From Crocinitomicaceae bacterium (lineage in GTDB: Bacteria > Bacteroidota > Bacteroidia > Flavobacteriales_D > Crocinitomicaceae), in the NCBI GenBank assembly GCA_020635955.1, contig JACJYW010000005.1, positions 62,001 to 126,000 of the forward strand: DNA of 64,000 nucleotides, given 5' to 3'. Made by a program: the position numbers and the translations under genes. How positions within the stretch are numbered: position 1 is the first letter of the stretch; the number at the start of each line of letters is the position of its first letter. The notes under the pieces were generated by a model that worked only from the letters and a program-made list of their open reading frames with translations, did no database searches and was not told where the DNA came from. Positions 1 to 10,388 of the stretch are shown here, one piece after another.

Positions 1-3000
1 GATCCGCCTGATGGCGCTAATGTTATGGTACCATCATTAGCACCATTACAAGTTACTAAAGTGATAACTTCATTAGCTATAATCTGTGTAGGACTATTAA
101 TCGTTGTTAACCCAACTGATATACAACCGGATGCATTTGTAACCTCTACATAATAGTCTCCCGCGCATTGATTGGAAATTGTTGTTCCTGTTTCACCAGC
201 AATTGGCAAACCAGTTCCGCCATCATACCATTGATTTGTACACCCGGGGTCGCCACAAATATATATTACTTCAGCTCCGCCATTACACAATCCAAAACAG
301 CTGACATTTGTACTGTCCATGGTCAATACTTCAGCATTAACATCCGATATAGCAAATATTTCTGTTAGAACACATCCATTTGCATCTGTGACATCTACTG
401 ATGTTATACCTGCACAGAGTCCTGTAACATTATTAGTGCCTTGTCCGGCCCCAGGAGCAGGGGACCAGTTATATGAATATCCTGGTACACCTCCGATTAC
501 GTTAATTGTTGCACTACCATTACAAACACCGCAGCTTGAGTTGTTCGCGAAGACAGAATTTGCTATTATTTCAGTTGGTTCAGTGATATTAATAATTGTA
601 TCTATAAAACATCCTGAATTATCAGTAATAGTGGCAGTTATTGGCCCCATGCATAAACTGAAAGCAGTATCTCCAACTTGAAGATCAGACCAGGTTACTG
701 TATAAGGCGCATTGCCACCAGTTGGTGATACATCAATTTGTCCAGTGCAGTCACCAAAGCATAATACATTGGATATGTTGGCGTTGGCAATAATTTGATT
801 TGCATCAAGGATGGTTACAGTAATTGTTGTATCACAAATACTTGCATCTGAGATCGTACAATTATAAGTACCTGGGCACAAATTAATGGCGGTAGAAGTT
901 GTTTGAGTTAATGGATCATCCCACAAGTATGTATATGGTGGAGTATTTCCACTAATGACTGTTACTGTAGCTGTACCATCACAACTTCCAGAACATGTTA
1001 CGTCAGTGGTGCTTGATGTTACGTTCCATGGGAAGGTTGGGTCAGTTAGGTCAACAGGACCAAAAGTTTGAGAACAACCATTAAAATCGGTGACTTCAAT
1101 GTTATAGATTCCCTGACAAGCATTGTTAATCGTATCATTGGTTTGACCAGCAATGTCTACGAGGAATTCATCCTGCCATTGATAGAAATATGGTGCGGTT
1201 CCACCTGAAATTTCAATATCGATCATACCGTCGCAATAGCCAAAACATCCAACGGGCTGAATATTTATAGTTTCCGTCATACCTGCAGGCTCAACCACTG
1301 GTAAACAACCACTGGTTGCAGTACAACCATTCGCATCAGTTATGATCACTTTATAATCACCCTCTGGTAAATTCGTGGCGGACTGTGTTGATTGTCCAAT
1401 CGGCAATCCTGAATTACAATCGATCCAACTGTAAGAAAAGGGAGCGGTTCCTCCATTATGTATAATCGTTGCTGTACCATCAGTTAATCCAAAACAGCTA
1501 ATGTCTGTTGAAGTTTCGGTAACTATCTGCAATAAATTAGGCTGTGTTATTGTATATGGGAAATTGACATTACAACCATTTGCATCTGTAACGGTAACAT
1601 CCCAGTTTCCTGCACATAAGCCTATTGCATTTGGTGTGCCCTGTCCTCCACCCGGCAGGGGATTCCATGTATACGTTAAGGCACCAGTACCACCTGAAGC
1701 AACAATGGACGCAGTACCGTCACAATTACCATTACAAGTTACATTTGTTTTGGATTGAATTCCAACGATTTCAGCAGGTTCATGAACCGTTACTGTATCA
1801 GAAAACACACATCCACCAGCATTAGTTACTACGGCCAAATATGTTCCGGCACATAGGGCAGTTGCAGTTGAAGTTGTGATCGCACCCGGCCCATCAGTTT
1901 GACCTATTGGAATTCCAGTGCCGTTATCATACCAAACTACGGTGTATGGTGGCAATAATGAATTCCAGGTTATAGTTGCAGTTCCGTCACAAACACCAAA
2001 GCAATTTAGATCCGTTGAATCCATTGTAGTAACCTCCAATGAAACACTATTAATGTTTATCCCAAGATTTTGGGTACAACCTGCAACGTCAGTTGCAACT
2101 ACATTATACGCACCTGCACAAAGACCAGAAACAATTGGTGTTCCCTGACCTCCTCCTGGAGCAGGATTCCATACATATGTAAATCCACCGGCTCCGCCAA
2201 CAGCAGAAACCTCGGCAGTTCCATCACATATTCCGCAAGATGCATCAGTTTTATTTACCAAAGACAATACGATCTGCGGTAATTCGGTAATAGTAACTAC
2301 GTCTGAAAGAATGGTACATCCATTCCCATCTGTTACTGAGGCGTAATAATCTCCGGGGCATAAATTTGAAATTGAATCATTATTAACACCTAAAGGAATT
2401 CCGGTTCCCGCGTCAAACCATTCAAATGTATAAAGACCTGTTCCACCAACGACTGTTATATATGCTGCCCCAGTACAGCTACCAAAACAAGTAGAGTTGA
2501 TCAAATTCGTGTCAATAATTATCTCTGCAGGTTCAATAATTGTAAAAGATATTAAGGAGTCACATAAGTTTTGATCAGTAACTGTCACAGTGTAATTTCC
2601 TGCACATAGGTTAATAGCACAAGGTGTGGTCTGTAATAGAGGATCGTCCCATTGATAATTGTAAGGAGGTGAGCCACCGCTATTCATAGAAACACAAGCT
2701 TGTCCATTGCAGTCACCAAAACATAAGTTATCTACCTGAGAAGTTGATAGATCAAATTGCGCCGGTTCGTTAATTGTAATGTTATCATTATCTGTACATC
2801 CGTTACCATCAACCACATCAACGGTATAGTTTCCCTGACATAGGTTAGAGGCAATTGATCCATTTTGACCTCCGGGGTTCCAGGTTATCGTATAGGGCAA
2901 TACACCTCCTGCAACAACAACCTGCGCAGAACCATTACAATCACCAAAGCAGCTTACGTGTGATATTACACTGGCGTTGGCAGATAGAGGAGTTGGTTCG

Positions 3001-5501
3001 GTAATGGTAAAGCAAAGTGTGGTATCACAGGCCATGTTATCACTAATGGTTACGCACCACATTCCAGCCGTCAAGCCAGAAACGTTAGCAGTACCTTGCC
3101 CAACGGGAGGATTGGGAGCCCATGTATAAGTATATCCTGCTCCTGAACCACCACTGTTAATAATCACATCAATAGTTCCGTTTGCATCTCCGGCACAAAC
3201 CAGGTTTGTTTGGGAGGCACTAATATCATATGTTGGAGGTGAGTTCAATGTTACTTGATCAACGAGGTTACAACCCGCATTATCAGTTAATGTCAAATCA
3301 TAGGTTCCTGCGCACATGCTTGATGGATTGGCGGTGCCTTGTCCAACTCCTGGTGCTGGTGACCAACTATAAGAGTATCCGGGAGTTCCACCACCAGCAA
3401 CTGCAATAGTTGAACCATCACACAGATCATAACATGATGGATCCGTTCCGGTTATTGTCAATGTCAATTGAGGCGGTTCAATAACTTCAACTGTGTCTGG
3501 AGATGAATTACATCCATTGTTATCAGTAACAGTAGCTTCATAGATACCCGCACATAAACCGGATAAGCTGTCTGTGGCTCCAACACCAAATCCAGGAGGG
3601 TTAGGCAACGATATCCACGAATAAGTATATGGTGGAGTTCCGCCAACTGCATCTACATCAACTGCACCGTCGCAAACACCAAAACAAGATATTTGGTAAA
3701 CTTGTGCCGTTGCATCTATCTCTGTTGGTTCGTCAATTGTTATACATCCACTTTGTGCTTGACATCCCGCGCCATTATTATCGGTTACAATAACGTAATA
3801 ATCTCCAGCACATAAAGTATTTGGATTTTGAGCAGTAACTCCCGTTGTGACACCTGGCTGAGGGCAGGTGAACCACTCATAAGTATAACCTGGCACTCCT
3901 CCTGCAGGTGTAGCTGATGCTTGACCATCACACACTCCGAAACATGAAGCGTCTGCGACAAATCCTGACACCACTGATAATGGAAGTGGGTCTACTATAT
4001 CAAAGGTTGTATCCTGTTGACAACCATCCTGATCAAAAATTGAAAGTGTTATTGAGCCAGAACAAAAGCCTATTCCGGGATTGGTTCCTTGCCCAGAGGT
4101 TGGAATGACATTCCAACTGTATGTATAAGCAGGTCCATTTCCACCTGCAGGGACAACATCAACTTCAGCGTCACAATCACCAAAACAAGTTGGATCAGTA
4201 ATATTTAAGGTTGCTGTGATATCTGGAGGAGTAGCGATATTAAAAGTAGTATCAGTAGAACATCCATTGGCATCAACAAGAACAGCTATATTTGGCCCTG
4301 GACAAAGCGCTACGGGATTAGGCGTTACTTCACCGCTTGTAGCCCATGTTACCGTATAGCCAGGAGTTCCCCCTTGAGGTGAAGTAAATGCTTTACCATC
4401 ACAAGACCCGGGACATGTAGAAGTGAATGAACCGATCAAATCTAACTGTAAAACGGGGGGCTGTGTAATGTCTTCCGAAACGGTGCATTGATAGAAGATA
4501 CCTGACCCTGGAACTAATTCATTAGATGAGTCACGTACTGTAATCAAATAGTTATTTGGACAAAGATCAGAAAAGAATGTTTGAGAAGAGAAAGGCTGCG
4601 TGTTGAATTTGTAAGCATATGGCCCAGCCGTACCGGAAGCAGAGATTGACAATTCACCGTTACATGAGTCGTTACAGCTAACATTCCATCCTCCATTATA
4701 ATCAAGTGTTACAATGTCGATTGTAAGGTTTCCGTCAGAGCAAAGTGTAGTTTGATCCCTGGTAAAAGTTGAACCTGATGCTGCAAAAGAACCTTTTTCA
4801 TTGTTGTTTATTTCAGGGCCGCTATAGTAGAAGTTGGCTGGACCACCTGTATTATTGGAACTACTTAGATCCATTTGATCTACAGCATAGACTACTGAAC
4901 CGCTAAGATTCAGGTTGAATTGGTTTTGATTTGAAACTATGGTCTCTGCAAAAATTGTATGCCCATTAGAAATAACTTCACCTTGTTGGAATGTTATTGA
5001 GTGACTTATTGTGGTTTTAAGACTATTTAGCAGTTCCCATTTACCACTAACAAAAACAATGTTTGCATCAAAGTCGCTGTTCTTTGAATCAATAGATTGA
5101 AGAACACCTGCTGGGCCTTGAAATTTGATGGTTTTAGTGCTAATGTAGAATTGATGATTTGCACTGATTCCCCCTGTGACTGTTAGCGTGTTATTTCCAC
5201 CAAAAATTTGTGCTGGAATGTTGCTGTTGAAGAAAATGTGATGAACAGTAGATGAGTTATTTAACTGTACAACCGGATAGGATTCGTTGATAAATGAATT
5301 TCCGTCAAAAATCACGTTATCATTTGCTCCGGGTGTAGAGCCAGAGATCATCCCGCCACTTGATTGAGACCAATGCGAAGCGTCATTCCAATTACCTGAT
5401 CCATTGATCCAATAGAAATCAGAGGCATATGAATAAACGTTGAGGGTGAAAGCAATAAGTACTACAACTGGCTTCAAAAGTGTGCAATTGAAATTTTTCA
5501 T
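1..5501 (-). CDS. Giant SprB-repeat surface adhesin-like protein, 3' end outside window
   Basis: An uninterrupted minus-strand frame starts at an ATG at 5501 and runs off the left edge, giving more than 1830 codons with no stop. The N-terminus (MKNFNCTLLKPVVVLIAF...) is a signal peptide. It is followed by an adhesin-type domain that opens with FYWINGSGNWNDASHW, a start seen often in large Bacteroidota surface proteins. From about residue 270 there are about 20 tandem repeats of roughly 79 residues. Each carries a C-F-G-x-C-D-G signature, a G-G-T-P-P-Y-x-Y-x-W strand, L-C-A-G-x-Y and V-T-D-x-N-G-C, followed by an EP-containing linker, which matches the SprB repeat family. SprB of Flavobacterium is the mobile gliding adhesin secreted by T9SS. 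The C-terminal sorting domain would lie beyond the window. It is the last gene of a three-gene operon behind a PorP/SprF-type partner. A role in adhesion or gliding is inferred. Confidence 0.9.
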   Translation of the reverse strand, partial: MKNFNCTLLKPVVVLIAFTLNVYSYASDFYWINGSGNWNDASHWSQSSGGMISGSTPGANDNVIFDGNSFINESYPVVQLNNSSTVHHIFFNSNIPAQIFGGNNTLTVTGGISANHQFYISTKTIKFQGPAGVLQSIDSKNSDFDANIVFVSGKWELLNSLKTTISHSITFQQGEVISNGHTIFAETIVSNQNQFNLNLSGSVVYAVDQMDLSSSNNTGGPANFYYSGPEINNNEKGSFAASGSTFTRDQTTLCSDGNLTIDIVTLDYNGGWNVSCNDSCNGELSISASGTAGPYAYKFNTQPFSSQTFFSDLCPNNYLITVRDSSNELVPGSGIFYQCTVSEDITQPPVLQLDLIGSFTSTCPGSCDGKAFTSPQGGTPGYTVTWATSGEVTPNPVALCPGPNIAVLVDANGCSTDTTFNIATPPDITATLNITDPTCFGDCDAEVDVVPAGGNGPAYTYSWNVIPTSGQGTNPGIGFCSGSITLSIFDQDGCQQDTTFDIVDPLPLSVVSGFVADASCFGVCDGQASATPAGGVPGYTYEWFTCPQPGVTTGVTAQNPNTLCAGDYYVIVTDNNGAGCQAQSGCITIDEPTEIDATAQVYQISCFGVCDGAVDVDAVGGTPPYTYSWISLPNPPGFGVGATDSLSGLCAGIYEATVTDNNGCNSSPDTVEVIEPPQLTLTITGTDPSCYDLCDGSTIAVAGGGTPGYSYSWSPAPGVGQGTANPSSMCAGTYDLTLTDNAGCNLVDQVTLNSPPTYDISASQTNLVCAGDANGTIDVIINSGGSGAGYTYTWAPNPPVGQGTANVSGLTAGMWCVTISDNMACDTTLCFTITEPTPLSANASVISHVSCFGDCNGSAQVVVAGGVLPYTITWNPGGQNGSIASNLCQGNYTVDVVDGNGCTDNDNITINEPAQFDLSTSQVDNLCFGDCNGQACVSMNSGGSPPYNYQWDDPLLQTTPCAINLCAGNYTVTVTDQNLCDSLISFTIIEPAEIIIDTNLINSTCFGSCTGAAYITVVGGTGLYTFEWFDAGTGIPLGVNNDSISNLCPGDYYASVTDGNGCTILSDVVTITELPQIVLSLVNKTDASCGICDGTAEVSAVGGAGGFTYVWNPAPGGGQGTPIVSGLCAGAYNVVATDVAGCTQNLGININSVSLEVTTMDSTDLNCFGVCDGTATITWNSLLPPYTVVWYDNGTGIPIGQTDGPGAITTSTATALCAGTYLAVVTNAGGCVFSDTVTVHEPAEIVGIQSKTNVTCNGNCDGTASIVASGGTGALTYTWNPLPGGGQGTPNAIGLCAGNWDVTVTDANGCNVNFPYTITQPNLLQIVTETSTDISCFGLTDGTATIIHNGGTAPFSYSWIDCNSGLPIGQSTQSATNLPEGDYKVIITDANGCTATSGCLPVVEPAGMTETINIQPVGCFGYCDGMIDIEISGGTAPYFYQWQDEFLVDIAGQTNDTINNACQGIYNIEVTDFNGCSQTFGPVDLTDPTFPWNVTSSTTDVTCSGSCDGTATVTVISGNTPPYTYLWDDPLTQTTSTAINLCPGTYNCTISDASICDTTITVTILDANQIIANANISNVLCFGDCTGQIDVSPTGGNAPYTVTWSDLQVGDTAFSLCMGPITATITDNSGCFIDTIINITEPTEIIANSVFANNSSCGVCNGSATINVIGGVPGYSYNWSPAPGAGQGTNNVTGLCAGITSVDVTDANGCVLTEIFAISDVNAEVLTMDSTNVSCFGLCNGGAEVIYICGDPGCTNQWYDGGTGLPIAGETGTTISNQCAGDYYVEVTNASGCISVGLTTINSPTQIIANEVITLVTCNGANDGTITLAPSGG

Positions 5502-5610
5502 AGTTTGTAGCATTAAAAGTACCAATGTTCTGTGTAGTATTTAAATCGTTATCAACAACTTATTAACCATACTTTAGTGATAAACGCATGAGGTGTTCGA
5601 AAGGTTGTTT

Positions 5611-6552
5611 CTATTCAAAAGACGGGCAGTCCGTTGTGCTGGAATTCCCATAATTTGAACATGAATTAAACCCTCCGGTTATCTCATGTGTATACCACAT
5701 ATTTCCGGCTAGTTTGGAAATTACAAAATCAAATGAATAACCTAAAGAGATCCAGTTAAAGAATTTTACTCTAACCTGAGCTGTTATGGCATCCGTTCTT
5801 CTAAGTCCTATTCCAAATGAAAATTTGTTATCAAGGTCAACAAGGGCACTAAGATGGAAATCAATAGGGGTTGTTTTTGTCCATAGGAAGAAAAATGAAG
5901 GTATCAAAGACCATTTTTTTTCAAGCATAAAACTCCTTCCTCCGGTAATATAAACATGTCTTTGAAGTTTTGCTTCATCTCCAATTTTAGGCAATTTGTT
6001 GCCGAATAAATGATGAACAGATAAACCGAAGTAGGTCTTTTTATCGTTAAGCCAGATACCTGCAATACCATCCGGAAAAACGATAAATGATTGGTCCTGT
6101 GATGGGACACTCGGATCATTTAATTCGGTGGTCAAGAAACTAGCTTGAAACCCTGTTTGTTTAAATCCTAATGAGGCACCAAACGATAGGTTCCATGTTC
6201 TACTAATAGGTAAATGAAAGGCATATGCAACTTGCAATCCCAAGTTGGAGTAAGGTCCAAACGCATCCCTTTTGATCTGCCCACCAATCCCGTGTTTTGG
6301 TCCAAATGCATTCCTTTTTTTCTTGCCGAATCTCAAAGGCGCATGAGCGTTGATGAATCCTGTTTGGGGGGCACCATCAATCCCCGCCCATTGAAATCTA
6401 TATCCGGTTCTGATATCAATGCAAGATTTCGTACCTGCCACAGCTGGGTTAAAGGCGAACTGATTAAAGGCGTATTGAGTATAGTGCTCAAGTTGCTGAC
6501 TAGAGCTTAAAAATGTTGTACAGACGAATATTAGTGCAAAATACTTTCTCAT
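5611..6552 (-). CDS. PorP/SprF family type IX secretion-associated outer membrane protein
   Basis: This 313-residue protein has a signal peptide (MRKYFALIFVCTTFLSSSQ). The start of the mature protein contains Q-Y-A-F-N-Q-F-A-F-N-P-A-V-A-G, the hallmark of the PorP/SprF family. The rest is rich in alternating aromatic and glycine strands, as expected of an outer-membrane beta-barrel of about 300 residues. Family members pair one-to-one with large T9SS-secreted proteins that carry type B C-terminal domains and are needed for their secretion or anchoring; SprF serves SprB. It lies 2 bp after the upstream type B domain gene and 109 bp before the giant repeat protein on the same strand, so the three are probably co-transcribed and this protein probably serves one or both neighbours. 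Confidence 0.93.
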   Translation of the reverse strand: MRKYFALIFVCTTFLSSSQQLEHYTQYAFNQFAFNPAVAGTKSCIDIRTGYRFQWAGIDGAPQTGFINAHAPLRFGKKKRNAFGPKHGIGGQIKRDAFGPYSNLGLQVAYAFHLPISRTWNLSFGASLGFKQTGFQASFLTTELNDPSVPSQDQSFIVFPDGIAGIWLNDKKTYFGLSVHHLFGNKLPKIGDEAKLQRHVYITGGRSFMLEKKWSLIPSFFFLWTKTTPIDFHLSALVDLDNKFSFGIGLRRTDAITAQVRVKFFNWISLGYSFDFVISKLAGNMWYTHEITGGFNSCSNYGNSSTTDCPSFE

Positions 6553-6554
6553 AC

Positions 6555-7844
6555 CTAGCGCATAATATTAACGGTGCCCTTGAAAATCCCATTGTCTCCC
6601 CCCTCTTTAATGTCAATCACATAAAAGTATGTGCTTACAGGTAGAGGTTTACCATTCTTATTCGTTCCGTCCCACCATTTATCAGAAGTGGAATAACCTG
6701 TTGTTTGAAACACCTTTTGTCCAGACCTATCATAAACCGTTACTTCCATATTTGGATACTGGTTACTGTTTTTAATGATCCACTTATCATTGATGTTATC
6801 ATTATTGGGAGAAAACGCTGAATAAATCGTAATAACTTCACCAACGAATACATTCACACTATCTGTTGCTACACAACTCCCATTTGTAACAGTTAAAAAA
6901 TATGTTGTAGTATTCGAAGGATTGGCAGTTGGAGTGAAATTGGTGGTTGAGGTCAAAGTATTGCCTGGAGTCCATGATGGATAACCCATTCCATCACCGT
7001 CAAGTGTGACAACATCACCGTCTTGTATAAATTTATCTGGTCCGGCATTTGCACTTATGGGGGTTACACTGAAGTAAATGCTATCTGTTGTGTCGGAATA
7101 TACACAATACGAGCCACAATTGATCACCAATTTCAAATATCCCGAATCGGCTAAAACTGTGGTTGAAAATGTATCTATTGAGGAGCTTTGTAATAATACG
7201 TTGTTGTAATACCAGTCAAATGAGGCAGTATCTGAACAATTCGAAATGATAGTTTCTACAGAAACGTCATCCCCCTGACACAAAATGGTGTCCAGAGCGG
7301 ATATTGATGCGGTAGGAAAAGTAGCATCTACAGCTGCTCCAGAGATCGAAACCGTAAAATCACATTCAGCAGCATTGGTAACACCAACACCGTTTGCTGA
7401 ACCATTTACCATTAAATAGTAAGTTGTGTTTGGTGAAAGCGCTATAGATGGGCTATACGAAAAATCTGTTCCGCCGCTTGCACATGAAGCATTGGTTGGT
7501 GTATAAGTATTTGGATTCGTGCATGGATTTCCATTTACATTATAGATCATGGCTTCAATAACCTGTCCATAAGTGGGATCTACATTAAAGGCAAGTCCAG
7601 TAAAGTCAATTGTAACTGCCCCACCTGTAGCATTTGTAGTGAATTTGTACCAAACTGTAGCAGCATTGGGAATAATACAAAAAGTGCCATCTTCACTTGC
7701 TGAAGTGGTTGCTCCTGTTGTAGTACCAGAGAGAGATTGTCCGGCACATAACTGTATCGCCCCTGAACAATTGTCATTGTTGGGTTGAGCATTACTTATT
7801 ACAGTAAATAATAGCAAAGAAGAAACAAGTAGTAAGTGTTTCAT
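6555..7844 (-). CDS. Secreted protein with T9SS type B (gliding motility-associated) C-terminal domain
   Basis: This 429-residue protein begins with a signal peptide (MKHLLLVSSLLLFTVISNAQ) followed by NDNCSGAIQLCAGQSLSG. That start is typical of a jelly-roll-like domain common in Bacteroidota extracellular proteins and extends to about residue 170. One or two Ig-like or PKD-like segments follow. The last about 85 residues, from YSAFSPNNDNINDKWIIKN through TVYDRSGQKVF to GKPLPVSTYFYVIDI and a final GTVNIMR, form the CHU_C / type B sorting domain recognised by the type IX secretion system. It is the first gene of the operon that continues with a PorP/SprF protein and a giant SprB-repeat protein. 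The exported product is probably surface-attached. Its ligand is unknown. Confidence 0.9.
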   Translation of the reverse strand: MKHLLLVSSLLLFTVISNAQPNNDNCSGAIQLCAGQSLSGTTTGATTSASEDGTFCIIPNAATVWYKFTTNATGGAVTIDFTGLAFNVDPTYGQVIEAMIYNVNGNPCTNPNTYTPTNASCASGGTDFSYSPSIALSPNTTYYLMVNGSANGVGVTNAAECDFTVSISGAAVDATFPTASISALDTILCQGDDVSVETIISNCSDTASFDWYYNNVLLQSSSIDTFSTTVLADSGYLKLVINCGSYCVYSDTTDSIYFSVTPISANAGPDKFIQDGDVVTLDGDGMGYPSWTPGNTLTSTTNFTPTANPSNTTTYFLTVTNGSCVATDSVNVFVGEVITIYSAFSPNNDNINDKWIIKNSNQYPNMEVTVYDRSGQKVFQTTGYSTSDKWWDGTNKNGKPLPVSTYFYVIDIKEGGDNGIFKGTVNIMR

Positions 7845-8046
7845 TTATAGGTAAATTGTATTGCCCAATGCTAAGATAATTAAATCTAATGTTTAGCAAG
7901 GAAAGACTCGATAAATTACGTGTTTTACGGGACGTTTATTGTAGGAAAATTGACGGACGACAAAAATAGAAGGGACAAAACATTTGTATTCGGCACTTAT
8001 GGCCCACCCAAAAACCTTAAAAATGATGGATTTATTGCTTTAAAGA

Positions 8047-10365
8047 TCAAACTCGAACACCTATTATGCAGACATCATCTAATTGTTCAAATTCACCTTT
8101 CCAATCTTTGAAAGTTTTGTCAAGGATGCTGCATTGCTCGGTCATTGATTTATCAGAAATGTCAAACAATAATTTTTTTAGGGTTTTGTATTTGAATTTC
8201 TTGCCCCTTGGTCCACCGAACTGATCAGCATATCCATCAGAGAAGAAATAGATAACATCTCCCTCGTTTAGTTGAATGCTGTGATTAGTGAATGGCTTTC
8301 GCATGTCAAAATCTCCAATGGGTTGTTTATCTGCCTTTATTTCATCAAGGTCATCTGCTCCTTTTCTCATCAACCATAATGGATTGTTTGCTCCGGCGTA
8401 TTCTACGACTCTATTTTGAAGATCTATAGAACACAAAACACCATCCATTCCATCCTTTACTTTGTCTTCGCCAGACTCAAAAGTTTCCTTTACCAGATCT
8501 GTGAGTTTATCTAAAATTGCTGCTGGTTGAGTTAGGTTGAATTCTTTAACACATCTGTTCAAACCGTTGGCTCCTACCACACTTACCATTGCGCCAGGAA
8601 CGCCATGGCCTGTGCAATCCACCGCGCCGACCAGAACTTTACCCTCAATCTCATTCATCCAATAAAAATCCCCTGATACAATATCTTTAGGCTTGAACAA
8701 CACGAAGGAATCCGGCAAAGCTGACTTGATCTTGCTTTCGGTTGGAATGATTGCTCTTTGAAGTCTCAGAGCATAGTTGATTGAGTCAACAATTTCACGG
8801 TTTTTTTCTTCAACCATTTCTTTTTGACTCTGCAATTCTTGAGTTCGCTCTTTTACTTTATCCTCCAGATTATGAACAAGGTCCTTAATGTTGTGCTGCA
8901 TATGGCTGAACGTTTTCGCCAACGTTCCGATTTCGTCATTACTGTCTGAAGTTATTTCAACATCAAGATTACCGCCTGCAAGTTCTTCTGCCTTATTTGT
9001 TAAGACTTTAATGGGCTTAGATATTTTTTTAGATATGATGAATGAAGCAAATACAATGGATATGAGCAAACCAAAGAATACGATCACAATGTTTCTTCTC
9101 AGGTCATAAACATGAGCGAATGCCTCATCCCTATCTATTTCACTCATAATAACCCAATGCATATCATCAATTTGCAATGGCTTATATGATGACAGTACAG
9201 GAACGCCCCTGTAATCATTAAAAATCTCGGCGTCTGTTTTTCCATTTAAGGCGTTGATTGTCCCTTCCGTTTTAACGGTTTGTAATCCAACAGTGCTCTC
9301 AAAATTTCTAATTTGAGTTATTGTTGTCTCAGGTAAACCAATTTCCTGAACCATTTTGAAATAGTTCTCTTGATCTTCAATAAAAAATCTCGATTGATTT
9401 CTAAGGGTAAAATCTTCAGCAACAATATAAGTTTCGCCACTTTCTCCTAATCCAACATCAGCCCATTCATGTCGATTGGTCATGATATTATTGATCTTTT
9501 GTATTGGCATTTGGAAGATAAGTACACCCACTTTATTCTCCCCTTCAAAAATAGGTGATGCAATGAATGAAGCAGGTGCATTATATGAAGGATGATAAGA
9601 CTCAAAGTCGACCAGTTTAACGTAGTCCTTGTCATCCGCATCCCGCACTTCTCTGAATGCTTTGCCAATATTGGAATTAGCGTATGGTCCATCAATTAGA
9701 GATGTTCCGTAATCTACCTCCTTATATACTGAATAAACTATTTGTCCACTTTCATCATCTACAAGGAAAATATCATAGAACTCAAATTTCTCGAGATAAG
9801 ACCTGATGAGTGGGTGGAATTTAGCATGAGCCTTGCTGTAAGATGAACTGTCTGCCGCATCACACAGGTAATGTTTGTGTCCAACTTCATTTGGATTATT
9901 TGCAATATACAGGTCTTGTAATATAACTGCCGAAGGATGCTTTGGATAGTGGTCTTCTAAATCGGCTTGATGCTGAACGTTCTCATTCAGTCGTGGTAAA
10001 AATTCATCCTGATAATATTTCTTCAACCTATCTTCAGCCCATCTTAATTGATCTTCACTGTATTGTAGTTCTTTGGTAATAGTATCGAAGCCATGTTTTA
10101 ATTCATGCATGGCTTCAATAATTGTATGGTCTTCAGAAAAGGTGATGATCTGATTTCGAATGTCATTGAAATAGTCTTCAATTTGAGTGGCTTTCATCTC
10201 CCTTACTGCCGTTAGACGATTAAAGGATTCTTCTTCCAGGGATCGCTTTCCTTTGAAGTAAGCAAGAAACCCAATTATCACAATAGACATGAAGGCGATT
10301 ATAAAAAACGCAACCGTTAGTTTAATGTTGATATTCAGATTATTGAAACGCCTTAAAATGCCCAC
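8047..10365 (-). CDS. Membrane sensor with Cache-like, HAMP and SpoIIE (PP2C) phosphatase domains
   Basis: This 772-residue protein starts at a GTG; there is no ATG within the first 45 codons, and the GTG gives a short basic N-terminus followed by a membrane helix (residues about 17-37). A large periplasmic sensing region (about 40-420) looks like a double Cache domain. A second helix (IVIVFFGLLISIVFASFII, about 422-440) is followed by a HAMP domain (about 441-495) and a coiled coil with KERTQELQSQKEMVEEKN. The C-terminal half (about 550-772) is a SpoIIE-type phosphatase with GDFYWMN, GAVDCTGHGVPGAM, FSDGYADQFGG and a terminal EFEQLDDVC. Such proteins dephosphorylate STAS-domain partners in partner-switching. 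The divergent neighbour, whose start codon is 23 bp away, encodes a possible STAS-like partner. Confidence 0.93.
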   Translation of the reverse strand: MGILRRFNNLNINIKLTVAFFIIAFMSIVIIGFLAYFKGKRSLEEESFNRLTAVREMKATQIEDYFNDIRNQIITFSEDHTIIEAMHELKHGFDTITKELQYSEDQLRWAEDRLKKYYQDEFLPRLNENVQHQADLEDHYPKHPSAVILQDLYIANNPNEVGHKHYLCDAADSSSYSKAHAKFHPLIRSYLEKFEFYDIFLVDDESGQIVYSVYKEVDYGTSLIDGPYANSNIGKAFREVRDADDKDYVKLVDFESYHPSYNAPASFIASPIFEGENKVGVLIFQMPIQKINNIMTNRHEWADVGLGESGETYIVAEDFTLRNQSRFFIEDQENYFKMVQEIGLPETTITQIRNFESTVGLQTVKTEGTINALNGKTDAEIFNDYRGVPVLSSYKPLQIDDMHWVIMSEIDRDEAFAHVYDLRRNIVIVFFGLLISIVFASFIISKKISKPIKVLTNKAEELAGGNLDVEITSDSNDEIGTLAKTFSHMQHNIKDLVHNLEDKVKERTQELQSQKEMVEEKNREIVDSINYALRLQRAIIPTESKIKSALPDSFVLFKPKDIVSGDFYWMNEIEGKVLVGAVDCTGHGVPGAMVSVVGANGLNRCVKEFNLTQPAAILDKLTDLVKETFESGEDKVKDGMDGVLCSIDLQNRVVEYAGANNPLWLMRKGADDLDEIKADKQPIGDFDMRKPFTNHSIQLNEGDVIYFFSDGYADQFGGPRGKKFKYKTLKKLLFDISDKSMTEQCSILDKTFKDWKGEFEQLDDVCIIGVRV

Positions 10366-10388
10366 AATTCGAAATTTTGGGCAAGATA

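Noticed and set aside
168..2282. Plus-strand open frames of 60-120 codons at the left edge
   Set aside because: They are shadows of the repetitive minus-strand adhesin gene; repeats keep alternative frames open periodically.
1..4700. CRISPR or DNA satellite array suggested by the regular 240-bp period
   Set aside because: The period is protein-level (about 79 residues) with diverged DNA and a continuous reading frame.
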